Below, one piece after another: positions 40,830 through 49,444 of a stretch of DNA of 64,000 nt; within the stretch, counting starts at the first letter, position 1, and the number at the start of each line of letters is the position of its first letter. Made by a program: the position numbers and the translations under genes. The stretch lies in NCBI RefSeq assembly GCF_042675645.1, contig NZ_JBHTJH010000004.1:124001-188000 (forward strand). Reading direction: 5' to 3'. Source of the DNA: Sungkyunkwania multivorans (lineage in GTDB: Bacteria > Bacteroidota > Bacteroidia > Flavobacteriales > Flavobacteriaceae). The notes beneath the pieces are model-generated. The model was given only the letters and a program-made list of their open reading frames with translations. It searched no databases and was not told where the DNA came from.

Positions 40830-41420
40830 ATGATTTTACCTATTGTGGCTTATGGCGATCCTGTATTGCGAAAGAAGGCCAAAGAAATTAGCAAAGATCA
40901 CCCTGATCTGTCTACCTTGATCGAGAATATGTGGGAAACCATGTATCAGGCTAGTGGAATCGGCTTGGCTGCTCCGCAAGTCGGAGTGCCCATACGATTG
41001 TTTTTGGTCGATGCAACACCTTTTGGAGAGGACGAGGAACTTACCGAAGAAGAGCGAATGACCCTTAAAGAGTTTAAAAAGGTCTTTATCAATGCGCAAA
41101 TGCTAGATGAAACTGGGGACGAGTGGGCTTTCAATGAAGGCTGTCTGAGCATTCCCGATATCAGAGAGGATGTCTTTCGTCAAGAAACCATTCGGATCAA
41201 GTATTTGGATGAAAATTTTGAAGAGCATGTTGATGAGTTCGACGGGATCGCTGCTCGCATCATCCAACACGAATACGACCATATCGAGGGAATATTGTTT
41301 ACCGATAAACTTTCGGGCTTAAAGAAACGTTTGATAAAAGGGAAGCTGAACAAGATCTCCAAGGGCTTGGTCCATGTCGATTACAGAATGAAATTCCCTT
41401 TGGCGAAAAAAGCACGGTAA
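40830..41420 (+). CDS. def: Peptide deformylase
   Basis: This 196-residue metalloenzyme removes the formyl group from nascent N-terminal methionine. The three motifs are intact: GIGLAAPQVG (motif 1), EGCLSIP with the metal-binding Cys (motif 2) and QHEYDHIEG with both His ligands (motif 3). An insertion between motifs 1 and 2 (FGEDEELTEEERMTLKEFKK) is longer than in E. coli and usual for Bacteroidetes. It follows ruvX in the same transcript and precedes the DUF5606 gene. Confidence 0.97.
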   Translation: MILPIVAYGDPVLRKKAKEISKDHPDLSTLIENMWETMYQASGIGLAAPQVGVPIRLFLVDATPFGEDEELTEEERMTLKEFKKVFINAQMLDETGDEWAFNEGCLSIPDIREDVFRQETIRIKYLDENFEEHVDEFDGIAARIIQHEYDHIEGILFTDKLSGLKKRLIKGKLNKISKGLVHVDYRMKFPLAKKAR

Positions 41421-41495
41421 CCTTTTGGAAAAATAAAAACTACCTGTGAAATTTGTGGAAATAATCTTTACAGGAAATCATTCAAACTTTACAAT

Positions 41496-41969
41496 ATGAG
41501 TTTAGAAAAAATATTATCGATCACTGGCAAGCCAGGATTATACGAATTGAAGACCCAAACACGCTCTGGTTTTGTGGTGGAGTCGCTTTTGGATGGTAAG
41601 AAAATGGCAGTGAGTTTGCGACACAACGTAAGCTTGCTTTCAGAAATTGCAGTTTATACCCTTTCAGAGGAATTGCCATTGAACGATGTTTTTGAAAAGA
41701 TGCATCAAAAAGAAAATGGAGAAAAGGCATCGGTGAACCCAAAAGACGAAAAAATAAAGTTAGAGGAATATTTTTTTGAGGTCTTACCTGATTACGATGA
41801 GGATCGTGTCTACGCAAGCGATATCAAAAAAATTGTACAATGGTACAATTTGCTTATCGACAAGAAGTTGCTGAAATTCGAAGAGGAAGAGAAGCAAAAG
41901 AAAGAGAAGAAGGAGAAAGCTAAGGGCAAAGGGGAGAAGAAAGCGGCGACAACGAAAGAAAAAGAATAG
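41496..41969 (+). CDS. DUF5606 family protein
   Basis: This 157-residue protein starts with SLEKILSITGKPGLYELKTQTR, then FVVESLLDGKKMAVS and a C-terminal DRVYASDIKKIVQWYNLL; these match the Bacteroidetes-restricted DUF5606 family of unknown role. The last 30 residues are Lys-, Glu- and Ala-rich (KKEKKEKAKGKGEKKAATTKEKE), probably flexible. The gene follows def by 75 bases and ends in a terminator. Confidence 0.8.
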   Translation: MSLEKILSITGKPGLYELKTQTRSGFVVESLLDGKKMAVSLRHNVSLLSEIAVYTLSEELPLNDVFEKMHQKENGEKASVNPKDEKIKLEEYFFEVLPDYDEDRVYASDIKKIVQWYNLLIDKKLLKFEEEEKQKKEKKEKAKGKGEKKAATTKEKE

Positions 41970-42003
41970 TTGATGACGTATCTATCTGTTGATCTATAAA
42001 AAT

Positions 42004-42035
42004 AAAAGAGGCTGGCTATGATGCTAGCCTTTTTT
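42004..42035. terminator. Terminator shared by the DUF5606 and M64 genes
   Basis: AGGCTGGC (42009-42016) and GCTAGCCT (42023-42030) pair with one G-T wobble around TATGAT and are followed by TTTTT; on the minus strand the far side reads CTCTTTT. It overlaps the last codons and stop of the M64 protease gene, so it serves convergent genes. Confidence 0.7.
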
Positions 42036-43418
42036 CATGATCTTTCTGCTGAAGACATTTCCATGCGCGCTGCGAATATTCAAGACATACGTTCCCGGAG
42101 CGAGATCGCTTATATCGATGGTCAAAAGTTTCTTCATAGCGCCGATCGCGGTCTTCAGCTGTTTACCGTCCAAAGAATATAACGCGACATTCAGATCTTC
42201 TTGAAACTCACTCTCAACAAGGATATTCAATAGGTCGTTGGCAGGATTCGGATATAATTGCAGCTCATAGGTATGCTCACTAGCAGTAATGTCCTCAATG
42301 CCCAAAGTACCGTACTCAATGGTCCAGTTTACGGTTGTAAAATGTAAGGTGGCATGGTTGTCTACACGTAACAGGCTGGTTTCATCACGCACATTCACAT
42401 GGAGTACGTTTGTACCGATATCGAGCTCATTTTCCGCCACTGAAACCATATCAACATCCGCCGCATAGGCATTGCCATTTAAGGTCCAATTGGTTTTGAG
42501 CGTATTTGGGTTGGGCAAGATGAGATCGAGAGCAAAATCCACCGGAAAGCTTCCAGGCATTATCGTCATACCGTTGTCCGGGACAAAGGATTCGACAGGA
42601 TCTACCATGGTATGGATGGTTTCAACGATACCTTCTGCGCAGACCGAACAAAAAGGATAGGTCAATGTTTGCATGATACAGAATTGATGCGGCTTGTACC
42701 ACTGCGAAGCGTTGCCGCCACAGCAATGCTGAAAAATACCTACGCCATTATCGCCATCCCAATTTTTCCATTTTACGGTCAATGGATCATTGTCCTGTGT
42801 CATATTAATGGCTTCGCCAGCAAAGATATCGCCCGCCCAGTATTCATCCTTTAACCCAACAAACGAATGTCCTATCTCGTGAATGGCGATCTCTTTTCCA
42901 AACTGTTCGGTCGAGGCCACGGGGATCTCTCCGCCACTTCCTCCGTAGAAAGGAGTGTTAACCAACATGATGGCTTGGTCGTAGGCAGGAACATTGTCTG
43001 CCAAGACATCCATTGCAGTAACATTGTTAACTGTCAACGAACGATGAAAGCCAAAACTATCGAACTGAGCATCAAAATAGGTGTCGAAAAATCCGGTGGC
43101 ATGCTGTGGCTCAGGCACGTCCGTAGCCGTTCCTGCATGGTCAGCGCCACTTTCGTTAGAAGGAGTTTTGATCAAGAAGACATTGAAATATGACTGGTAT
43201 TGCGTAAAAGGTGCTTTGTTGAAGAGAGCAGAGGTAAAGTCGTTGGCATCTGCGATGAGCTTGTTAAATTCCGAAGCTTGATAGCCATCTCCCATGATCA
43301 CCAGATTGATGAACTTATCATCGGCACCATTGAATTGAAGCGTATCGACGTCAAAGACCTGTGCCTTTGAAACAAAGGCCATCAGGCTTATAACGAATAC
43401 TATCATGCTCCTCTTCAT
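42024..43418 (-). CDS. Secreted M64 (IgA-peptidase-like) metalloprotease with T9SS type A sorting domain
   Basis: The 464-residue protein has a signal peptide (MIVFVISLMAFVSKAQ), the M64 entry motif VIMGDGYQASEFNKLIADANDF, the zinc motif HEIGHSFVGLKDEYW near residue 190 and a C-terminal T9SS domain (LQLYPNPANDLLNILVE... to VFSRKIMKKG). M64 peptidases include IgA-cleaving enzymes, but most environmental ones have unknown targets. It starts 2 bases after the small lipoprotein gene on the same strand. Its final codons lie in a shared terminator. It belongs to the same secreted set as the S8 protease at 62. Confidence 0.9.
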   Translation of the reverse strand: MKRSMIVFVISLMAFVSKAQVFDVDTLQFNGADDKFINLVIMGDGYQASEFNKLIADANDFTSALFNKAPFTQYQSYFNVFLIKTPSNESGADHAGTATDVPEPQHATGFFDTYFDAQFDSFGFHRSLTVNNVTAMDVLADNVPAYDQAIMLVNTPFYGGSGGEIPVASTEQFGKEIAIHEIGHSFVGLKDEYWAGDIFAGEAINMTQDNDPLTVKWKNWDGDNGVGIFQHCCGGNASQWYKPHQFCIMQTLTYPFCSVCAEGIVETIHTMVDPVESFVPDNGMTIMPGSFPVDFALDLILPNPNTLKTNWTLNGNAYAADVDMVSVAENELDIGTNVLHVNVRDETSLLRVDNHATLHFTTVNWTIEYGTLGIEDITASEHTYELQLYPNPANDLLNILVESEFQEDLNVALYSLDGKQLKTAIGAMKKLLTIDISDLAPGTYVLNIRSAHGNVFSRKIMKKG

Positions 43419-43420
43419 GT

Positions 43421-43921
43421 CTACAATGCTGCTCTATACAATGATATGGTATCTTTTGAATTTGCTAGGACACGCTTAACGGTTACAAATTTAGTGCCTT
43501 TTTTTGCAAATAGACGTATGGTAAGATCGGTGCTGTCGAGTAGCACACGTCTTTTTTCGAATTCTTTGTTGTCGTTTAAGTACTCTACATCCTTTAACAA
43601 TGGGTTCTGCGTAATATATTGGGAGGTGGGATGGTTGTCTTCGTCAAATAAACTAAATATGAATCGGTCAGCGCTAGGACTAGATAAAGGACCTTTTCTT
43701 TCTTTGGCAGAACCTTCAGAGAATTTCTTCGCTAGCAGTTTAATGGTAACTTCATTGTTGCCAGTATTCTGAATGGCTCTAAATGTTAGGAAAGCCAACT
43801 GATCAACGGTCGTTGTACTCTTTTCTATTTCGGTTCTTTCAATAGGAGTCTTGCTGCTTGAACATGAAAGTAAGCTGAGGAATACGAGTGTCAGATATGT
43901 TTCTTTTATATTGAAAACCAT
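43421..43921 (-). CDS. Small putative lipoprotein upstream of the M64 protease
   Basis: The 166-residue protein has a signal MVFNIKETYLTLVFLSLLSC (lipobox LLSC near residue 20), after which the rest is charged and soluble, with a beta-rich tail. I do not recognise a family. Its stop is 2 bases before the M64 start, so the two are an operon and the lipoprotein may help the secreted protease; that is inference only. Confidence 0.65.
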   Translation of the reverse strand: MVFNIKETYLTLVFLSLLSCSSSKTPIERTEIEKSTTTVDQLAFLTFRAIQNTGNNEVTIKLLAKKFSEGSAKERKGPLSSPSADRFIFSLFDEDNHPTSQYITQNPLLKDVEYLNDNKEFEKRRVLLDSTDLTIRLFAKKGTKFVTVKRVLANSKDTISLYRAAL

Positions 43922-44065
43922 CTGCTTATAAGATTTTAGGGCGCCTAAAATTAGCCAATTCTATTAAGTTAGGACTGTTTTTGTCGTTAAAAAGCGTTAA
44001 TAATTGCTGAAAACTACGTTATGGCCTATAAACGGCTTTGCGTACATTTACGAAAATTCTTTGTT

Positions 44066-44839
44066 ATGAATAAAAGAGAGCAGCAACTAAAGGCCTTTGA
44101 TCGATTGCTGACCATCATGGATGAGTTGAGAGCGCAATGTCCTTGGGATAAGAAACAAACGCTTCAATCTTTGAGGCATCTTACCATAGAGGAGACCTAC
44201 GAGTTAGGGGATGCTATTTTAGACAATGACTTGCAAGAAGTAAAGAAGGAATTGGGAGATCTTTTACTTCATATCGTCTTTTATGCAAAGATAGGCAGCG
44301 AAACCGGAGATTTTGATATCGCTGATGTATCCAACAGTATTTGTGACAAACTCATCGATCGACATCCTCATATATACGGCGATGTTGAAGTGAAGAACGA
44401 AGAAGAGGTAAAACAGAATTGGGAGCGATTGAAGTTAAAGGAAGGAAAGACCTCGGTGTTGGAAGGAGTGCCAAAAAGTTTACCCGCGATGGTGAAGGCC
44501 AACCGTATTCAGGATAAAGTGGCTGGTGTTGGATTTGATTGGGAACAGCCAGAACAGGTCTTTGAAAAACTTCAGGAAGAGTTGGCAGAATTTCAAGAGG
44601 AGGTCATCGCAGGTGATAAGGAGAAAATAGAGGCCGAGTTTGGCGATGTACTTTTTTCGATGATCAACTACGCTCGCTTTTTAGACATCAATCCGGAGAA
44701 TGCCTTAGAGCGGACCAACAAAAAATTCATAAAACGATTTCAATATTTAGAAACAAAGTCACAGCAGTATGGCAAAGAATTGAAGGATATGACACTTGCC
44801 GAGATGGATGTTTTCTGGGAAGAGGCGAAGAAATTATAA
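44066..44839 (+). CDS. mazG: Nucleoside triphosphate pyrophosphohydrolase MazG
   Basis: The 257-residue all-alpha enzyme hydrolyses NTPs and dNTPs to monophosphates and PPi, and in E. coli lowers ppGpp. It holds two MazG repeats: LRAQCPWDKKQTLQSLRHLTIEETYELGDAI with KKELGDLLLHIVFYA, and the C-terminal KLQEELAEFQEEV with EAEFGDVLFSMINYARF. The ATG at 44066 starts at MNKREQQLKAFDRLL; the longer frame from 44021 is less likely because the family begins here. It has its own plus-strand unit between the lipoprotein and the unknown gene. Confidence 0.94.
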   Translation: MNKREQQLKAFDRLLTIMDELRAQCPWDKKQTLQSLRHLTIEETYELGDAILDNDLQEVKKELGDLLLHIVFYAKIGSETGDFDIADVSNSICDKLIDRHPHIYGDVEVKNEEEVKQNWERLKLKEGKTSVLEGVPKSLPAMVKANRIQDKVAGVGFDWEQPEQVFEKLQEELAEFQEEVIAGDKEKIEAEFGDVLFSMINYARFLDINPENALERTNKKFIKRFQYLETKSQQYGKELKDMTLAEMDVFWEEAKKL

Positions 44840-44917
44840 TATTGCTCAGGGTACTCGTATCTATCTTGTATGAAAAATGTTATGTAATATTTTGTACATT
44901 CAAATAAAATATCAACC

Positions 44918-45526
44918 ATGAAATACGTATTCAGAATTTTGCTGCTGGCGCTTGTGGCTATTGGCGGCTATTATGCCTATGAAAACTTCATCGCCGATAA
45001 GGCTATTCATATCCTAGAAGATGTACAGCATGAACTTTCTATGACTGAAGAGTTCGTTTTTTCGAGGGACAACATGAAGTTCTCGGAAATTCAGAACAAT
45101 AAGAAGTTTCTTGCGCACGTAAATTACCTATATACTTGGGAAGCCAACGTACCCTTTGGCTTTTCTAGTAAAGATTTAAAGCTCGATTATGATAAGGATA
45201 ACAAGGTATTGAATGTCGAGATAAAGACCTTGAGGTTATTTCCTTTTCAGATACATAACAAAAAGGCCAAAAAGACGAGCGAGTTCGCTTGGTTGAATCA
45301 AGGGGATCCGGTCGCAAAATTTTGGCAGAACATCGAAGGTCACACAAAGGATTTGATCAATAAGGAATTTAGCAAGAAGCCAAACGAAGTTGCCTCAGTA
45401 AAACAAATATCGAAAAATTCCCTAACCATTTCAGTACAAAACATCTTAAAGAAACTGGCTCTAAAAGATGTTGAGGTGCGAATACGAATCGATAAGTTAG
45501 CACTCTATAATGGCAAAAGGGTATGA
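44918..45526 (+). CDS. Membrane-anchored protein of unknown function, DUF4230-like
   Basis: The 202-residue protein begins with one hydrophobic helix (YVFRILLLALVAIGGYYAYENF) as a signal anchor, with the rest probably outside the membrane. VNYLYTWEANVPFGFSSKDLKL followed by alternating charged strands resembles DUF4230 proteins of Bacteroidetes, but the match is by eye only. It follows mazG by 78 bases on the same strand, with no shared function evident. Confidence 0.5.
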   Translation: MKYVFRILLLALVAIGGYYAYENFIADKAIHILEDVQHELSMTEEFVFSRDNMKFSEIQNNKKFLAHVNYLYTWEANVPFGFSSKDLKLDYDKDNKVLNVEIKTLRLFPFQIHNKKAKKTSEFAWLNQGDPVAKFWQNIEGHTKDLINKEFSKKPNEVASVKQISKNSLTISVQNILKKLALKDVEVRIRIDKLALYNGKRV

Positions 45527-45561
45527 ACAAGAATTCTAAATTAAGATCAGAAAGTTTCTTA

Positions 45562-47580
45562 TTATAAGGATTTCAGTCTTTTTAACTTCGCCTTCCACAC
45601 ATCCAAGGCGTCCTTGTGTCTTTTAATATTCTTATGAACATCTTTGACGATAGGATTGCTATCGTCGGCGTGTTTAAAGAATTGTAGATTGTTCTCGAGT
45701 TGATTGATCTCCGATTTTATCTCGTCGATCTTTCGAAGTATAAAGGTACGCTCTTTCTGAATGCCTATATCATCGCCCTCTAATCCGTCCAAACGGTTGC
45801 CATACTTCATCAATTCGGCCTCTTTCTTGCTCATATTCAATTTTCCAAATAAGGCATCTAAGACCTTATTGAACTTGCCTTCTACATTGCGTTTGTTAAA
45901 AGGGACTCGCCCAATAGCCTTCCATTCTGCTATTTTTTGCTTAATGGCTGCAAGATCTGTATCGCGATCACCGGTAAGTTCAAATGATTTCAGGTTGTCT
46001 AGAAACTCCTTCTTTTTCTCGAAGGCTTCGTTCTCTTCTTTATTGGCCTCATTTCGTGTGGCATGAAATCTGTCGAAATAATGATTACAGGCACTTTTGA
46101 ACTCATTCCATATTTTATCCGAATATTTCCGTGGCACATGACCGATACTTTTCCAATCGCTCTGGATCTTCTTCATGATCGGGGTGGTGCTTTCCCAATC
46201 CTCGCTGTCTTTGAGGGACTCTGCAAGCTTCACCAATTCCATTTTTTTGTTCAGATTGTTCTGCTGCTCCTTTTTAAGACCCTTGTAAAAATCGTTCTTA
46301 TTTCGATTAAAGCTGCGTACCGCTTCTTTAAAGGCAGACCAGGTTTCCTCGTTTTTCTTTTGTGGTACTCTTCCAGCGTTAAAAAAGGATTCTCGCAATG
46401 CTTCGATCTCCTTGATCTTTTTCTGCCATGCACTATGTGAATTCACCTTTTCTGAACCTACCTCGATGATCTTGCCGATGATCTCTTGTTTTTTGATAAG
46501 ATTATCCTCAAAGGTCTTCTCCAGGTCTTTGTAATAATCTTGACGTTTGTCGTGGATGGCTTTGGTCGCAGCACTAAATCGATTCCATATCTCTTCTCTA
46601 TGTTCTTTGGCAACAGGTCCCACTTCTTCTTTCCAAAGTTTGTGCAAGTTTTGAAGTTCTCTAAAGGCAAGACCTACATCGTCCAGTTGCGTTAACTCTT
46701 CGGCCCTTGTGATGATCTTCATCTTTTCTTCGAGATTGTGCTTGAAGTCTAGATCTCTAAGGTCCCTGTTCAAATGCAAGAAATCGTAAAAACGCTCTAC
46801 ATGGTGGTGATAGGTGCGCCAGATGTTGTTGTACTGCATTTTAGGGATGGGTCCTGCATTTCGCCAAGCCTCCTGAAGTTCTTTGAAATGCTTGTAGGTA
46901 GTGTTTATGTTCTCTTCTACATTGATAAGACCTTTGAGTTCTTCAATGATCTCGATCCGTCTTTGAAGATTGGTTTTAAGGTCTTTCTCTAATTGCTGGT
47001 AGTGAGCGTTTCGTTTTTCTTTATACTCGCTGTAGACGGCATTGAAACGCGATTTCACCGGCGCATTATACCTAAAGTCGATGTCCTGTCCACCTTCAGA
47101 TAAAAATTCCTCTTTCTTTTGCTCGATAAGTTCGGAATACTTTTGGTTGAATTCGTTACGAATTCCATCCACATGCTGCTTTATCGCTTGGATCTTCTCA
47201 TTCCTTACCAGCTTGGCAAACTCATCGACCAAGGCTTCCATGGTCATGGAATGGTAATCAAGCATTGGTATTTCGTGGCGTCTGGACTTTTCTTCATCTT
47301 CAGCATCCTCCGCTACGGAATCATCTATTTCATTAAGAGCATCTTCATGCTCCTCCTTTGTTTTTTCACCAGTGGTGACGGGCTCTTTTTCTTCGGCATC
47401 TTCAACTTCATCCGAAGGGGTCGTGGCTTTGACACTTTGGTCTGAAGCTGTTTCAGAAAGTTCTTTGGCTGGGGTTTCGGTAGTATCCTCAGAGGCCTTA
47501 TCAGCTTTCGACTCATCTACAGGCACTTCTTCACTTCCATCTGCCAAAGGCAGGTTATCATTTTTTTCTTCTAACATCAT
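45562..47580 (-). CDS. DUF349 repeat protein with acidic N-terminal tail
   Basis: The 672-residue protein is helical throughout. About the first 105 residues are acidic and low-complexity (Glu-, Asp-, Thr-rich), with no signal peptide. From residue 110 onward it carries tandem helical DUF349 repeats, each with a W-K-x-x-G-x-V/I-P motif and an x-W-x-x-F block (KELQEAWRNAGPIPK, LHKLWKEEVGPVAKEHREEIWNRF, AFFNAGRVPQKKNEETW, IGHVPRKYSDKIWNEF, AIGRVPFNKRNVEGKF). The family's role is unsettled. It is the last gene of the long minus-strand block, convergent with the unknown gene at 44918. Confidence 0.85.
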   Translation of the reverse strand: MMLEEKNDNLPLADGSEEVPVDESKADKASEDTTETPAKELSETASDQSVKATTPSDEVEDAEEKEPVTTGEKTKEEHEDALNEIDDSVAEDAEDEEKSRRHEIPMLDYHSMTMEALVDEFAKLVRNEKIQAIKQHVDGIRNEFNQKYSELIEQKKEEFLSEGGQDIDFRYNAPVKSRFNAVYSEYKEKRNAHYQQLEKDLKTNLQRRIEIIEELKGLINVEENINTTYKHFKELQEAWRNAGPIPKMQYNNIWRTYHHHVERFYDFLHLNRDLRDLDFKHNLEEKMKIITRAEELTQLDDVGLAFRELQNLHKLWKEEVGPVAKEHREEIWNRFSAATKAIHDKRQDYYKDLEKTFEDNLIKKQEIIGKIIEVGSEKVNSHSAWQKKIKEIEALRESFFNAGRVPQKKNEETWSAFKEAVRSFNRNKNDFYKGLKKEQQNNLNKKMELVKLAESLKDSEDWESTTPIMKKIQSDWKSIGHVPRKYSDKIWNEFKSACNHYFDRFHATRNEANKEENEAFEKKKEFLDNLKSFELTGDRDTDLAAIKQKIAEWKAIGRVPFNKRNVEGKFNKVLDALFGKLNMSKKEAELMKYGNRLDGLEGDDIGIQKERTFILRKIDEIKSEINQLENNLQFFKHADDSNPIVKDVHKNIKRHKDALDVWKAKLKRLKSL

Positions 47581-47688
47581 TAAAATGTTTGTGGTTCATC
47601 ATTGCTTACGCCCCTCTAAGATACTAACAACAGCAGAAATAGCAAAGTTTTTTGCTATATCCACAAACCATGGAAGATGAAAGGGTGC

Positions 47689-48447
47689 TCATTGGTCGTT
47701 CCAGATTTCCCAAGCCTTTTCGGCTTGTAATTCTAGCATCTTTAGCCCATTGATGGTCGTAGCGCCCTGCTCCCGTCCCCTTCGCAGAAAAGTGGTCTCT
47801 GCCGGATTGTAAATAAGGTCGAACAACAGGTGGCGCTCGGTTAGCCGATCATACGGAACATTTGGATGCTCTTGGATATTAGGATGCGTACCTAAAGGGG
47901 TACAATTAACGATGACAAGATGATCAGCCATGATGCGATTGCAAAGTTGATGATAGGAAAGCTCTGCCGCTTTTGGTCGTCTTGAAACAAAGGTCGGACG
48001 TATGCCCAAAGATCGTAAAGCATGAAAAACAGCCTTTGAAGCGCCACCAGTTCCAAGGATCAGAGCTTTGAGATGGTGCGATTGGAGTAATGGTCTGATC
48101 GATTCGGTAAAGCCGTAATGATCGGTATTGTGCCCGATCATCTGGTCACCTTTGAATTGTATGGTGTTAACTGCCCCAATTTCTGACGCCAATGCACTCA
48201 ATTCGTTTAAATAGGGGATGATCTGTTCTTTATACGGAATGGTCACATTGAGTCCTTTGATATCTAGGAATTGCTCCAGTACTTGCGTGAAGTCTTTCAC
48301 ATCTTTAAGGTCAAAGTTCTGGTAGATATGATCCTCTAGTCCAAGCTTTTCAAATTTCTTGCTGAAATAATCCTGAGAGAAAGAATAGGAGATATCCTTT
48401 CCTATGAGCCCAAAGCGCTTACTTGACCTTTCTTGTGCGTTTCCCAT
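47689..48447 (-). CDS. aroE: Shikimate dehydrogenase
   Basis: The 252-residue NADP-linked enzyme reduces 3-dehydroshikimate in aromatic amino acid synthesis. It opens with RFGLIGKDISYSFSQDYF and has NVTIPYKEQIIPYL with the catalytic Lys, a Rossmann motif ALILGTGGASKAVFHAL and NGLKMLELQAEKAWEIW at the end. Its start overlaps the DUF368 gene by 29 bases in another frame, so it is probably co-translated with it. The short, compact form is the usual Bacteroidetes one. Confidence 0.93.
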   Translation of the reverse strand: MGNAQERSSKRFGLIGKDISYSFSQDYFSKKFEKLGLEDHIYQNFDLKDVKDFTQVLEQFLDIKGLNVTIPYKEQIIPYLNELSALASEIGAVNTIQFKGDQMIGHNTDHYGFTESIRPLLQSHHLKALILGTGGASKAVFHALRSLGIRPTFVSRRPKAAELSYHQLCNRIMADHLVIVNCTPLGTHPNIQEHPNVPYDRLTERHLLFDLIYNPAETTFLRRGREQGATTINGLKMLELQAEKAWEIWNDQ

Positions 48448-49441
48448 ACCAATCGAGTGCTAAAACGATGAAGATGCCAAATATAATAAAACCAACGGCG
48501 ATCCAAGTTTCGTTATTCTGCAGTTCTGGAATATAGCGGTGATAATTCTCGATGACCCGCTCTCCAGAAGAATTGATCAAAAAATCACCAGTGGCATTCT
48601 TTTTATACACCGTCTCCTTCCATGGCCATACCACACCCAAAGAGCCAGCGATAAACCCCATAATAACGGCAGAGGTTATATGTTTGAAATGTTTTAATAC
48701 ATAATTCAGCAAATGTGAAAGTGTGACAAGCCCGACCGCTGATCCCAGTGTAAAGAAAGAAAGCACCTTGAGCAGTTCTATGCGTTTGGTGTTTTTTGTA
48801 AAGCTAAGATCGCCTCTTAAGAGTTCTGCGAAGGTGTCGTAGAGGGCATTTACCGAATCAACAAGCAGCAATACATAATTGCCCAACAAAATAAGTATGA
48901 ATGATCCCGATAGCCCAGGTAATGTCATTCCAGATACGCTGATAATTCCGCAGAAGAAAACAAAGAGCAAATGATCGTTTTGACGAGCAGGCTCGAGCAG
49001 GCTGATGCCCACACCAAAGGCAGTGCCAAAAATAAGTGCAAGGATGGTCTTAGCATTCCAGTGTTTAAAATCCTTTGAGATGTAATAGATGGAACCGATG
49101 ATCATCCCGAAGAAAACCGCCCAGACATAGAGCTCCTTTTGTTCTATAAAATAGTCAAGTACTTTAGAGACGCTAAAGTAGCTGATGAGCATGCCAAAGA
49201 TGAGCAAGGAAAGGAATCGCCCGTGGATGTACATATAAAAACTCTTGAATCTGCCATTGATGAGCAATTTAAAGGCCTTTGTATTGATCTTCTGCAGCGC
49301 ATAGATAAACTCCTCATAAAAACCTGCAACGAACGCTACGATGCCTCCAGAGACACCAGGCACCTTGTTTGCCGCTCCCATGGCAAGGCCTTTGATGACA
49401 AGAAATATCTTGTCCTGTAGTGTTCTGGCAACATTATACAT
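48419..49441 (-). CDS. DUF368 membrane protein, copy 1 (undecaprenyl-phosphate translocase family)
   Basis: The 340-residue polytopic protein has about nine membrane helices and the two DUF368 signatures: GAANKVPGVSGGIVAFVAGFYEEFI near residue 20 and SGMTLPGLSGSFILILLGNYVLLL in the middle. Recent work links DUF368 proteins (PopT) to recycling of undecaprenyl phosphate across the membrane, needed for peptidoglycan and surface glycans. Its stop overlaps aroE by 29 bases, and a second DUF368 copy lies 3 bases before its start. The C-terminal region is shorter and more basic than copy 2, so a distinct partner or regulation is possible. Confidence 0.85.
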   Translation of the reverse strand: MYNVARTLQDKIFLVIKGLAMGAANKVPGVSGGIVAFVAGFYEEFIYALQKINTKAFKLLINGRFKSFYMYIHGRFLSLLIFGMLISYFSVSKVLDYFIEQKELYVWAVFFGMIIGSIYYISKDFKHWNAKTILALIFGTAFGVGISLLEPARQNDHLLFVFFCGIISVSGMTLPGLSGSFILILLGNYVLLLVDSVNALYDTFAELLRGDLSFTKNTKRIELLKVLSFFTLGSAVGLVTLSHLLNYVLKHFKHITSAVIMGFIAGSLGVVWPWKETVYKKNATGDFLINSSGERVIENYHRYIPELQNNETWIAVGFIIFGIFIVLALDWYGKRTRKVK

Positions 49442-49444
49442 TCA

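Noticed and set aside
45761..46440. Plus-strand frames of about 100-125 residues across the DUF349 gene
   Set aside because: They are antisense to repeated helical coding sequence and show low-complexity translations typical of shadows.
47639..47658. ATAGCAAA/TTTGCTAT palindrome between aroE and the DUF349 gene as a terminator
   Set aside because: It is an 8-bp AT-rich stem without a T-tract after it in the aroE direction; terminator status is not supported.
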